Assembly (NCBI GenBank): GCA_030762895.1
Contig: CM061063.1
Coordinates: forward strand, 57,677,196 to 57,741,195
Reading direction: 5' to 3'
Origin: Sophora flavescens
Taxonomy: Eukaryota > Streptophyta > Magnoliopsida > Fabales > Fabaceae
Length of the DNA stretch: 64,000 nt
Shown: in pieces, positions 1-10,402 of the stretch
How positions within the stretch are numbered: position 1 is the first letter of the stretch
Layout of the letters: each line of letters begins with the position of its first letter
The notes under the pieces: generated by a model
The model's database searches: none
Told to the model about the DNA's origin: nothing
What the model saw: the letters and a program-made list of their open reading frames with translations, nothing else
Position numbers and translations under genes: made by a program

Positions 1-39
1 TTTGACGAATCGAAGAGGTGCAACGGCACGGGTTTCCAT
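1..39 (-). CDS. Possible host gene first exon (5' end, runs off left edge)
   Basis: The minus strand opens an ATG at 39 in good plant context (A at -3, G at +4) and reads 13 codons, METRAVAPLRFVK, without a stop to the window edge. Upstream on the same strand is what a plant 5' UTR usually looks like: a CT microsatellite (156-178), then a C/A-rich leader with few G and no clear upstream ATG close to the start. I do not recognise the product; the basic, Arg/Ala-containing N-terminus could be part of an organelle-targeting peptide, but 13 residues cannot settle that. The alternative is chance: a plus-strand reading with a GTGAGT donor at 67 is also possible. Confidence 0.4.
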   Translation of the reverse strand, partial: METRAVAPLRFVK

Positions 40-300
40 TAGTGAAAGCGTGAGTTACGAGGTTTGGTGAGTAAGAAGAAGAGGAGATTAAGGTAAGGTT
101 GTTTGCTGTTGTGTTGTGTTGTGAAGAAAAGGAACCTCCTTCTCAGACTCAGAGAAAATAGAGAGAGAGAGAGAGGGGATAACGAAAAACAGGAACAAAT
201 TTTGTTTGTGAAAATTGCTTGATGCTTGTAATAGTGTTCTGTGTTTGTTTCTGAAACCAAACATATAAAAAAAATTAAAAAATGAAAAGAACAAAAGAAA
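40..300 (-). promoter_or_regulatory. Putative 5' UTR and core promoter of the left-edge gene
   Basis: Read on the minus strand, this stretch has a T-rich AT segment with TATATG near 262-270, then a (CT)n run at 156-178 and a C/A-rich leader ending at the ATG at 39. CT microsatellites close to the transcription start are common in plant 5' UTRs. Short frames here are low-complexity F/S/L-rich and look non-coding. Function is inferred from composition only. Confidence 0.35.
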
Positions 301-621
301 ATGTGTTTCTGAAAACACAAAAGGATAATTAATAAAATAACATAATTTTTAAATTTAAATTTGAATTTTTTGTCGTGGCAGTAGGTGATGGCGTATGCTT
401 GTTTCTCTGCCCAGAATTTCAAATCTTTCAGGTGAGAGGTGGCAACTCAGTACTACAACATCCAGAAAACTGTTTGGATCTGATGGGGGAAGAGTAATGT
501 ATTATTTTAAGCCACCATTAAAGATTTTTAAAAATGTTTCTAATAAAAATAAAAAAATAAAAAATAAAATGAGTCTATGAGTGGGAGTGAATAAAGCTCA
601 AAGCTGACAGTTGTATAATGA
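301..621. other. AT-rich upstream intergenic DNA
   Basis: No convincing gene. A short run at about 416-431 is bounded by an AG and a GTGAGA and could mimic a mini-exon on the plus strand, but nothing around it is coding. The stretch ends at AATGA (617-621), which repeats at 1972-1976 and flanks the next element. Confidence 0.5.
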
Positions 622-1209
622 AGGGCTGATCATCAACCCGTGACCCGTCCGAACCCGAACTAACCGATTGTCATTTTTTTGAAACGGGTGGGTTCGGTCG
701 GGTCGACGGGTTATTCGGGTGGAAAAATTGGATAAATATGGGTATATTCGGTCGGGTTCGGTTTCGCATATTACAACCCATCCAGAATCGAACCCGACCG
801 AAAGTACACGAGTTTTTTTAAACTTTCCGTATGCCTCTCGCTTCACTTGCTTGCTCACGTTTCGACTCTCTAGAACCACCCACCCCATTTTCGACTTTCT
901 CTTTCTCCCTCTTCTCTCACACAGAGCTCCCTTTCTCCATAGCTCCTTCTTCTCTCACACATAGCGCCCTCTTCTCTCACACATCATCAAGATTTTCTCT
1001 CGTCTCCCTCCTTCATCTCAGACACGTCTCTGTCTCCCTCCCTCTCGATCTCTCTTCCTCCATCTCATACTCGTCTCCCTCATCTCCCCTTTGTCCGGAT
1101 GAACTCGGATCGGCCGTTGGAGGCGCGTCGTCCCGTCAGCGAAGTGGTGCGTCCATGCGAGTGGAGGTCCGGCCGGCAGAGATACAACTACGACGGTGGG
1201 GTTGGGGGG

Positions 1210-1380
1210 TTGTCTTCTCCTTCGCATTCGCAGATCCGCATGAGGCGACGGCAAGGTTGGTTGGTGTTGTCTTCTCCTTCGCAGATTTGCACGACGGCCG
1301 GCGACGGCAAGCGGCAACGTTGGGTGGGTCCGTGGGTGTTGTATGCTCCTTTCGCAGATCCGCACGACAACGGATGCGGT
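1210..1380 (+). repeat. Three diverged tandem units (about 58-72 bp)
   Basis: Units start near 1210, 1268 and 1340. Each carries TGTCTTCTCCTTCGCA- or TGTATGCTCCTTTCGCA-like starts followed by GATCCGCA or GATTTGCA and a GACGGC-rich tail. They sit in the CpG-rich core of the 622-1970 element. The unit length drifts, so translation frame is not kept, which argues against a protein repeat. Confidence 0.6.
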
Positions 1381-1591
1381 GTCTTCGACTCCTCGGACCT
1401 CGATCCCTGCTTCTCGGTGCGGCTTCGAGCCTTCGACTCCTCCGGTCCGATGCGGTCGTGCACACGGTCATGGTGGATCGGTGGAGATGGGGTCGTGGTC
1501 TCGTGGAGAAGGCGCGAAAGGTCAAGGGACCAAGGGAGAAGAAGAAAGGGTTTCGCGAGATCGATCAACAACGAAGAAGACGCTTCAGATT

Positions 1592-1715
1592 TATTAAAGT
1601 TTCATCCTTTTTACTTAAAGTTGATTTCTTTGGTTGTTTTCTTGGATGTTTTATGTTCGGATATATTAAAGTTTCATCCATTATGCATAGTTGATTTCTT
1701 TGGGTGTTTTTGAAC
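1592..1715 (+). repeat. Direct repeat with TATTAAAGTTTCATCC
   Basis: TATTAAAGTTTCATCC occurs at 1592 and again at 1664, each followed by AGTTGATTTCTTTGG-like sequence. It is a local tandem duplication of about 72 bp at the edge of the CpG-rich core. Confidence 0.6.
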
Positions 1716-1970
1716 CTTTTCTTCCGGTTCCGGGTTGTCACTTGTCACCGATCCATTGCTTTTCATTTCGTCTTCTCCTCTGTACGCCTTTTTTTTTTGC
1801 TTCCTAAACCGTGCGCATTCGCCGTGAATCCGCCGACCCGACGGCTAACCGACCCGTTCAAACCGAAGCTTCAATCGGTCGGGAATGGGCCACGTTTTCT
1901 GAAGTTCAAAACCGACCAAACCCGAAACGTGTCACCCGAAACCGACCATACCCGACCGATGCCCACCCCT

Positions 1971-3536
1971 AAATGAAACTATGAAAGGGAAGTTATAAAA
2001 ATGGGCTGCATTTTTAGGGAAATTACAAAAATAGGTATGCTTCTTTTTTGCAACTAGCTAGTAGTAATAAATATTTCTTCTCATTCGGGGAAAAAAAGGC
2101 TTAAATTGAATCCAGAGTGTGATAAAGGATTTTATGGAAATGTAAATATTGGATTATCCATTAGGTGATCCTTTCAACCATCCATATATAATACAAGATC
2201 ACTCAAATTCACTTTTTTACCTAACTAATGAATTTTTACTTTATTCATTATGTGTATTTATGTTAACGAAGTTACAATTTTATTTCTCAAGATATGCTTA
2301 CTATTAGTTGTATTAATGTAGTTGATTTGATAATGTAAATTGTTATTTTATTTTTACTAAATGATGAAATTTGATTTCTCAGCACAATCCTTTAATTTTT
2401 TTAAAAATATAATCAGAAAGTCAATTTCATTCGACAGACTTCCCAATGGCAAAAAATAAAATAATAAACGATCAAGTGTCTGTTTGTTTTAATTTCTTCT
2501 CAACACAAACTAGAAAATTTGACGTTACGAGACACTTTTATTGACACTCCAAATTTGAGCTTCCTCTCAACGTTGATGGCGTTCTGCAAAAGTTAAAATA
2601 AACAGAGCCCAACTAGTATCTCATATCAGTATAAATACATTACCAAAAAGTAGAAAAATAAATGTTATGTTAAGACAAACCAACTTATTAACATTACTAA
2701 AAATATATATTTCAAGAAATAAAATTTCAACTGAGATAACATGAGAAATAAAATGAAAGATGCACTATTTATCTAAAAAAAACACTCAAATATTGAATGA
2801 AATCATTAGTAATTGCAGTGTAAAATAAAATACTAGGTATTAATAATAAAATAAATAGTAAGAATAAATCTTATTCATATACCAAAATGTCATTTCCTTC
2901 CTCTCCCACCAACAATGATTTAAACTTTCACTTGGACGGCAAGTGAGGCAATGCAGAATCAATGGCACATACCCTAGCCACGAATCTAGAATAATAGGAA
3001 ACTGCAAGATTAATGAATCAATTATGGACACCAAATATAAGAAAAGAATATTTGTGGTCCAACTTTAAAAAAGAAGATATGGGGACTTAACAAATTTTGA
3101 TTAAGGGTACAAATGGTGGTTGAAATGAACAAAAATTTAATTGATCGGATACAGTTACCATAATGTTTAAGATGCGATACATTAAATTAATTGTTATAAT
3201 TAGATGTAACCACTCACCAATATTACCCTCCAAAGAAATCAATAATAATATGATCAACCATGCATGTTCAGCCAAACTATTTGGGGTTGTTTGCTTTGTT
3301 TTTAATTTTATGTTTTGATAAATAATTATAGAATTGTCATCTTATTTTTATTATGTATCAATAAAAATAATATTTATTATTTATCCATTATTTCTTGTAC
3401 AAATTTTAAAAAACATGAAATAAAATAAAAATAATATGATATTTTTATAACTATTTCTAAAAACAATAAATAAAATTAAAAACAAAGTAAATATACTTTT
3501 TTAAGTCAACATATAGTATCCTTATGTTTAGTTGAT
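1971..3536. other. AT-rich intergenic DNA, nothing recognised
   Basis: Homopolymer-rich and strongly AT-rich, with no long frame, no domain motif and no clear repeat termini. Short frames at 2840-3034 and 3087-3275 (minus) show no recognisable features. Confidence 0.6.
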
Positions 3537-3790
3537 GATGTATGTGTTTGGATGAATGTTTGACAAAGATGATTTTGGATAGAATTGGTTTTGTAGAATT
3601 GATTTTAATACAACTGAGTTTGAAGTAAAATGATTTATATTTGGATGTTTTTATTTTGAAAACAAGTTTGATGTAAAATTTTGTGTAATTTTTCAATCCA
3701 AAAGCATAAACTACCCCAAACTGCTTCTGATAAACTCAATTCTGGATGCAAAATTGCTTCCCCAGACGTGTAACCAAACATTTTTTTATA
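3537..3790. repeat. MITE-like repeat, copy 1
   Basis: Begins with GTGTTTGGATGAATG and ends with GTGTAACCAAACAT, giving short imperfect inverted ends (TGTTTGG/CCAAACA). The interior phrase GATTTTGTAGAATTGATTTTAA, then GATTTATATTTGGA, recurs at 6068-6240. There is no coding capacity. Identification as a MITE is inference from size, AT content and ends. Confidence 0.4.
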
Positions 3791-4217
3791 CCAAAATTAC
3801 ATTTGACAGATGCAGAAGTACTCTCTCTGGACTCAATTATAAGCAAAAAGGTACCTATATTTTTTGGACTCAAATATAAGCAAAATCCAACAAACTCAAC
3901 TCTATTTAATGCAAGTATTCCAAAAATCAAGAAAATTAGCCAATCAAACCAATTCTCTCTTTACTTTTCCAAGAGCATTACACATTCTTGAGACAGTTAA
4001 ATAGTAGTTTAGTAATTATAACTCATTCTTTTACATAAATCATGACAATTAAACTAAATTAACTAACTTCCTTAATAAGTAAGAAATTAGTTATTTTTGT
4101 TTATAGTTGAGTCCGGAGGTAATACTTCTAGTATCTCCAGAAGTAGAACCAAACATACACGATATATTTTTGAAATATGCATGTATATCATCATCAAATG
4201 TAATACCTTTCCTTTTA
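3791..4217. other. Intergenic DNA, nothing recognised
   Basis: Low-complexity AT-rich sequence between two MITE-like repeats; no supported gene. Confidence 0.5.
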
Positions 4218-5044
4218 GGGCCCGTTTGGTGGTCAGGATAAGAGAGACAGGATATGATATCTCAAACTGTTGTTTGGTGAGCCAGCAGAATAGGATAAGA
4301 CAATCCTGTCACTTATCCTATCTTGTCCATTTAGTTAAAATTCTATCCTGAGGGGAGGGCTGGGTTAGCACTCAACATGATAGGATAAGGTATTTTTTTT
4401 CTGGTAACAAATAGGATAGGGTGATTTAAAGTATAATAAAATATAAAAATATATACTACATAAATTAATTAAAGTATAATAAAATAACAATTTAAAGTAT
4501 AATAAAATTTAACATGGTTACCAAAAAAAGGTATAATAAAATATAAAATATTTAAAATAATAAAAATATTAATAATTCATTTTAAAATTTATTTTTATTT
4601 TATAACAATGCTAATTTTGTTATTTTATATTATTTTAAAAAACTGTAAAATATAAAAATTTATTCTAATAATTTAACTATATGTAAAGTAAAAACAAAAA
4701 ATGAATATTTAAAAATATAAAAAATTAATTTTAGTTAGACAATATTTAAAAAATTTACAAATTATATGTAATTTTATCACAAGGATAATTTTGTCTTTTT
4801 GAATAATTTTAAATAATGAAAATTATAAAAAAAAACTAAAATCTAATAAAAGATGAAAACATTTAGAATAAAAACGAAAAAATTTAAAATTCATACTTAA
4901 ATTATAATGTTGTCCGGTTGGTTATCTGGTGGACACCAAATGTTGGATATGATAACAGCTTATCTTGCTCATATCCTATCATACTCATATCATGTTCTCT
5001 TGTCATATCCGTCTCTATCATGTCCTGACCACCAAACGAATCCC
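4218..5044. mobile_element. Tourist-like MITE, about 830 bp
   Basis: The left end is GGGCCCGTTTGGTGGTCAGG and the reverse complement of the right end is GGGATTCGTTTGGTGGTCAGG: near-perfect 20-bp inverted repeats, with similarity extending inward (GATAT...ATATC words). The left flank is TTA, as expected of a PIF/Harbinger-mobilised Tourist MITE; the right flank reads TAT, so the duplication is imperfect. The interior is extremely AT-rich with many AAAGTATAATAAAATATAAAA-like repeats and no protein. It lies 1.4 kb from a PIF transposase relic, but the termini of that relic are not visible, so a direct relationship cannot be shown. Confidence 0.75.
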
Positions 5045-6067
5045 TATATCGTAAGATCACATTAATAACAGATCACGTTGCTTTAGACAATCATCGAAAA
5101 AACAACGTGAATAAGTGACCCAATTTCCAAAGAAGGAGCAATATTTTGGCATGGGGGCTTTAGGTCCCTTCAACAATTGCAAAGAAAATAATAGTTGCGC
5201 TTGCATTATCTCAAAGGGTAAATTAGTTAATAGATTTATGTCTTATAGTAGTATTACATAATGCATAACTTTAAATGGGATAACAAGGATAACCATATGC
5301 GCTTGGCCTTGTTGAAAAGGACATGACCCATAGGAAATAGCTTTTGTCCTCGAACGCTTTTGAATTTCATTGAGGGCCACACACATCAACTAAAACTTTG
5401 AACTTCATTTCATGCTTGATAGAGGACGTTACTACGTGTACCAATTTATCCATTCAATTCATACCCCTCATTTTCTCATTCATCAACTTTATTGTTTATT
5501 CTATTTTTTAATTAATCTCGAAGTCAAAGTTCAGTAGCGATGGTGACATTAGTGGAGGGAGTTTTAAATAATTCATCCTGTAGGCACATCTATTCATTGC
5601 CTCATAATTTAAGCTTTCGCATAAAATTCTTCATAAAGAGCCAAACGGAAAAAGGGGGTCTAATCAAAACTAATTAGCAAGGGGGGAAAAAATCATACAT
5701 TGGTAATGGGTGTCTACACCTTCTCGTCCCTTTTAAGGCAAAAGTGGTCAAGTGGGCTTGGTCAAGTGATGACAGTAAAATAAATGCAAAAGGTTCATAC
5801 TAACATGCATGGTTTTTGAGTGAATGTACAATCGAGTTTGAAAGTAATGATTCTATTTGGACAACCATGTCAGAGATCTTACTTTTACTATGAATTGAAA
5901 GTAACAAATCTGACAACTCTTTGGGGCTAAAATTAGAATAGGCACTAGTGATCCTCAATAAGTACACTCACTGACAGTTTCATATTATATGCTATTTATA
6001 AGTTATTCAGTACTCTTATATAGGTTTCCTTCTTTGAATGTAAAAACAAGTAATTGTACTTGAAATG
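5045..6067. other. Intergenic DNA, nothing recognised
   Basis: AT-rich, with no frame above about 60 codons and no repeat structure that I can identify. Confidence 0.55.
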
Positions 6068-6240
6068 GAAGTGTGTGTTTTAAAGAGGAATTGATTTTGT
6101 AGAATTAATTTTGGTTAAATGTGAGTTGATAGTGAAATGATTTATGTTTGGACGACCTCATGGAAAAGTGATTTTCATAAATTCTTGTTGTTTGGATAGT
6201 TTGGATCAAAATTGCTTTTGGGTATGCAATTATCAAAATG
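6068..6240. repeat. MITE-like repeat, copy 2 (partial)
   Basis: Shares GAATTGATTTTGTAGAATTAATTTT and GATTTATGTTTGGA with the copy at 3537-3790, but its ends are less clear. Confidence 0.35.
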
Positions 6241-6509
6241 ATTTTAATGTTTATATATCAATAAACAAGTAGGTTAAATATATTAAGATGATTATTTTAA
6301 TTTAAGATAAATTATGAAACTAGAAATAATTCAACACATGTTATTTTATCTTTTGAAGTAAAATATATAAGGTAGTAAAACTTAAAATTTGATGAAATGG
6401 ACAATAAAAGTATTAAATTAGAAAAACTATTAAATTTGAAGTATCTAAAAAAATTACAATAAGGAATATAATTTATATTTCAATACAACCCTGAAACATA
6501 ACTACAATA

Positions 6510-7811
6510 CTAATTATTTTGTTTGTACTTTATAATTTGATCTCGAATCGAGTCTCGAACATGATTCATCTCTGTCGAAGAAGCTATATTTACAACTGGG
6601 GATGGATCCAAGTTAACCGCACTATGATAATCATCATCATCAATGTCAAGGATTATGTTCTCATCTTCATAACGACTAAAATCAATATCCATTTCAGCAT
6701 TCCTTCTTATAAAATTGTGTATAGCCATTGTTGCAATGACTATTTGGATTTGTGTCTCAATTTTGAACTTAGGCATGTGACGCAGAATTGCAAACCCGTT
6801 CTTCCATACACCAAAAGTTTTTTCTATTGTGCACCTTAAACTTGAGTGATAATAATTAAACATTTCATTATGATTTGCAAATCCGGATGAACGCCTAAAA
6901 TCAGGTAGGTGATAACGTTCACATTTGTAGGGACCAAGATACCCAGTTGGTGTTGGATAGTCAGCATCCACCAAATAATATTTACCTAATAAAGAATAAA
7001 AATAATAAAATATATAAAAGAGTTTTAAGTAAAAGAGAAAATCATTTGAAGCTATACTTAAAAACATACTAGGAGGAGGATGTGGAAAATTGAGGCTCGC
7101 ATTTATAAGAGCATGGTCAAAAACACGAGCATCATGGGCAGTACCTTCCCATCCAGCTAATACAAAAGTGAAACACATGTTCCAATCACATACAACCATT
7201 ATATTGTAATGGATATCCCTTTCTTCCAATAAACCTTGGTTGCTCGCTGGCACCAACCACACATGGCACATGTGTACCACCAATTGCTCCAATGGCATTC
7301 TTAAAGAATGGCCAATATCGCTGATCATTTTTTATTTTTGCATGACTATCATGATACATAGGATCTTGTGGCTTAATATAGTTGACAGACAACTTAAGGC
7401 AAGTAAATAGTACTCGATGGAAATGTCTACTTATTGTTTCTCCTGAGTGCTGAAACCTTTCTTGAATCATTCTATTACCTACCCCATGGCCAACTACATT
7501 TAAAAACATTGCAACCATCTCTTCAACCCCCATGCGATTAGTGGACTTTTTAAACCATGCTCAACTAATTCAGTGCAAAGTTTATGAAAAATATGTTTTT
7601 CCATTCGAAACATCTTATAGCAACGAATGGGATGCCCTTGCAATATTTCTTGCACCCATGTATGACCCGTTAGTTTACTATTTCTATGAGGCTCTTTACA
7701 TAAATGCTTTATTGCATACTCACCTATTAATGCAGCCACGTAAGAAGCTTCTTCAAAAAAATTATCATCTTCATCTGTAAGTGTATCCAAATGTTCATTC
7801 GAGTCATTCAT
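6510..7811 (-). pseudogene. PIF/Harbinger DDE transposase, frameshifted and catalytically altered
   Basis: It begins with ATG at 7811 and ends at 6510 after an acidic tail. N-terminal part (7811-7500): helical, DNA-binding-like region. A frameshift near 7500 and another near 7190 break the frame. Catalytic blocks in order: GAIGGTHVP, where the family has GAIDGTHxP, so the first Asp is Gly; GWEGTAHDARVF, carrying the second Asp; and SLRCTIEKTFGVWKNGF, carrying the Glu. An intron of about 80 bp (roughly 6987-7066) has a GTATGT donor and AG acceptor and falls just before KYYLVDADYP. With two frameshifts and the missing Asp, it cannot encode an active transposase. Confidence 0.88.
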
Positions 7812-8799
7812 TTTAGTAGTTTACAAGTTGCTCACTACTTGGTTTCTGCATTGAAGATAAAGTTGAAATTAATTTGAATGAATAATGGATATTGTCTACA
7901 AGTAGGAATGCTAATTAATAGAAATTTGAATGATAAAAATTGAAATTATAAAGTTAGATTGCTAAGTATGTCATGCGGTCCAGTATCCAAATGTCAACTA
8001 ACATGGTACGGGGCACATATGAGTAACAATGATAAGTATCACATCAAAATGTTGGATCCTCTCATTCTTTTCAAAAAAATGCAGATTAAATTTCATATGG
8101 GAGCTATCCAAATGAGATTAAATTTCTAGTTATTTAATTGATAGTGTTTGAATCGGAAATAGTGTTGGATGAATATGTTAAATGTGTTGGATCTAGCTCT
8201 TACCAATAGGCTAAAAGATATTCTGAATACTGATAGCCAAGACCTAACTTTTTCTACTCAAGTTTACCAGTCTAAGCACCAAATCAATCCCTCACCCTAC
8301 ACTTACCTCCCTCGGTTCTGGTTTCTTTTCAAGGAACGAAGATGTGATCTTGGCTTTTATACCATTTGTTGGATCAAGCTCGTACTAGGCTTAAAGCTTA
8401 GGATAATAGCCAGAGCACCATACATATCTTACTCTAATTCAATACAATTGGTCCTTGGAAAGTCACATCATTTCTAAAGTAGCACTATTTCTAATTCAAA
8501 CATTGTCAATTAAGGCAGAAAATTATAAACAATAAACATCCAATGCAGTGAATATAAAAAAGAAATTAAGGTGAAAAGACAGGGTAAGACCGAAGTAAAT
8601 GTCTGCAAACTGCAAAAGTAAATATGAAGATAATGATTATATAGTTGTACTGATGGTTCCATCACATTTACTAAATTTCAGATGGTTAAGGATGAGATGC
8701 ACAAAACGAAAATGTAATACTTTCCTTACTAAAATTCATCACTGCTCTGGATCCTCTAACTTTTTTTAATAAAATGCAGTGAATCTAAAGAATAGCAGA

Positions 8800-9085
8800 T
8801 CAACAACCATAATTTAACATAGCAGTGGATTTAACTTAACATAGCAGTACCTTAACATAACATCCTAGTACATACCTAGACATAACAGTAAACCATTAAC
8901 TTAGCAATACATATCCTAACGAAGAAACCAATAACTTAGCAAAGACATATCCTAAACTTAATAAACCTTCTAGTTAGAAAACCAAAGAACTTAGCAAGAC
9001 ATATCCTAAACTTAGTAAACCCAGAATCGAGCATAGAAGTTTCCAGCCTAGTACATATCCAAAACTTAATAAACCTTCTAGTTAT
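8800..9085. repeat. Local tandem repeat with CATATCC and AACTTAATAAACC words
   Basis: The phrase (G)ACATATCCTAAACTTAATAAACC and its variants, with AACTTAGCAA and CTTCTAGTTA, recur about four times at irregular 60-80 bp spacing, including about 8900, 8945, 9000 and 9055. It lies downstream of ORF1 within the PIF relic. No coding potential. Confidence 0.55.
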
Positions 9086-9845
9086 ATTTTCATGAATGGC
9101 AAGGGGTTATTTGCCGCATGCCTAAGCCAGTGCACCCTTTTCTCCTTAGAATCTTGCAAGGCAACAAACACCTCCCTTGCTGGCTTGAACATCAGCAGCT
9201 GACAGCATTTGGTGTGCAAAACAGGATCATTTGCAACTTCTTCCATGTTCTGAAGCTCGACCAACACTTGTCCTATGGATGCACAAGCCACCGCATCATT
9301 GCGTGACCTACATGTTTCAGATATCACACTAACAGCCTCAGCTATCTTTGAGGAGGAGTTGACTTTTTTCTTGACAATCTTTTCAGCTTGACTATTTCTC
9401 TTTCACTTCTCTCCACTCCTATGGCTGCCCATTCCTTGGCTAAAAGTTCCTTGAGAAGCATTCAGATTAATGGTTCATTCGTTGCTCCAACACTAGCATC
9501 TTCACTATCACCCAAGGCTTCCTCCATATCTAGGCCAACACTCTCTAGGCATGGGCGGCACCCATCGTTAGGATCATCACCATGCCCATTAGGCCATATC
9601 CCACATGAGGGTGCCCAAGCAAACTCTCTCGTAGCCACTACATCCTTGAAAAGTGTAGTCAATTGGGGATCAAATGGAAGTCCTTTATTCCTAAATTTGC
9701 CATATAGAGGGTTTTCCTGCACGTTTACCACTCATCATCAAAAGACAAACACACTATATATAAAACATAGACTTTTTTTATACTGCACATGATGAAACCG
9801 CATACCAATTGCTTGTTCTCCCACCACTCATCCGATGCATCAACA
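9082..9845 (-). pseudogene. PIF/Harbinger ORF1, Myb/SANT-like protein, 5'-truncated
   Basis: Reading right to left, a first partial exon (about 9845-9807) contains DEWWENKQL, ending at a GTATGC donor. The intron (about 9806-9717) ends in TGCAG. The second exon reads ENPLYGKFRNKGLP, then LFKDVVATREFAWAPSCG, the characteristic WWxxK / YxKFRxxG / ATGxxAWAPS pattern of plant Myb/SANT-like ORF1 proteins. A stop near 9462 and a further stop near 9415 break the frame before a C-terminal block with AEAVSVISETCRSRNDAVA and SKEKRVHWLRHA. The N-terminal SANT domain is lost because an LTR starts at about 9848. Confidence 0.75.
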
Positions 9846-10402
9846 GTATCCGAAAATCCCGTATGCAGCTCCGTCATTTACCCGATTTCGGTTTTTGAGA
9901 GTAAAGTTATGAAACGAAAGCAAAATGAAATAGGTATGGTTTATTGGAGGTGGATGCACGAAATTGGAGAGATGTGAGAGGTTTACAACCATGTAAAATG
10001 AGTGGTTAAGAGTGCGTAGATGTGTCTTGTTAATAACCGCGAAAGCTTCGGGGGTATTTTGGCCATTTTACCTTAAAATATCTTAACCATCATCACTTGT
10101 CATAAATGCTAGGTGAGTCACCCCTATGACTCACCACCCTAGGTGGCAAGATGCCCCATCATTTGATGCCCGGTTCTATCCCTGCAGTTCCCTTTCCGAC
10201 TCCGTCGGTTTCCCGATTAGGGTTTCCGTCCGTTTTTTGATCGAAAATTTTTAAAATAACCAAACTCGTTGGAAATATGATTTAAACATAAATCATTTCG
10301 TTCACGAGTCAAAATTAGGTTTTCTGATCAGTAAAATCTTACTATCAGTGAAAACGCAAACCATTTTCCGTTCGAACTTTCACCAAAATTCGTCCGAATA
10401 AA

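Larger units (their letters stand above)
622..1970. mobile_element. Non-autonomous class II element, possibly hAT-like, with CpG-rich interior
   Basis: The ends are imperfect inverted repeats: AGGGCTGATCATCAACCCG on the left, and AGGGGTGGGCATCGGTCGGG as the reverse complement of the right. Subterminal regions (about 640-800 and 1830-1965) repeat GGTTCGGTCGGGT-like words in opposite orientations. AATGA flanks both ends (617-621, 1972-1976). No transposase is visible. The interior (about 1080-1560) is far richer in G+C and CpG than anything nearby and is preceded by a CTC/TCTCACAC-rich tract, which resembles a captured plant gene 5' end. A 287-codon plus-strand frame crosses it but is compositionally odd and I do not call it a gene. 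Superfamily assignment is uncertain because the 8-bp hAT duplication is not clear. Confidence 0.55.
6480..9848 (-). mobile_element. Relic autonomous PIF/Harbinger DNA transposon
   Basis: Two genes on the same strand make up the standard two-protein PIF/Harbinger set: a DDE transposase (6510-7811) and a Myb/SANT-like ORF1 (9082-9845). In the family both proteins are needed for excision. The ORF1 side is cut at about 9848, where a retrotransposon LTR begins, so one terminal repeat is lost. I could not find a matching terminal repeat on the transposase side. Between the genes (7830-9080) there is only AT-rich DNA and a local tandem repeat. Confidence 0.8.

Noticed and set aside
831..1694. 287-codon plus-strand frame in the CpG-rich core
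   Set aside because: Arg/Ser-rich from GC composition; overlapping long frames exist on other frames and the opposite strand, tandem units shift frame, and no motif is seen.
8169..8477. 102-codon plus-strand frame inside the PIF relic
   Set aside because: Antisense to the transposon, no motif, and composition matches flanking non-coding DNA.
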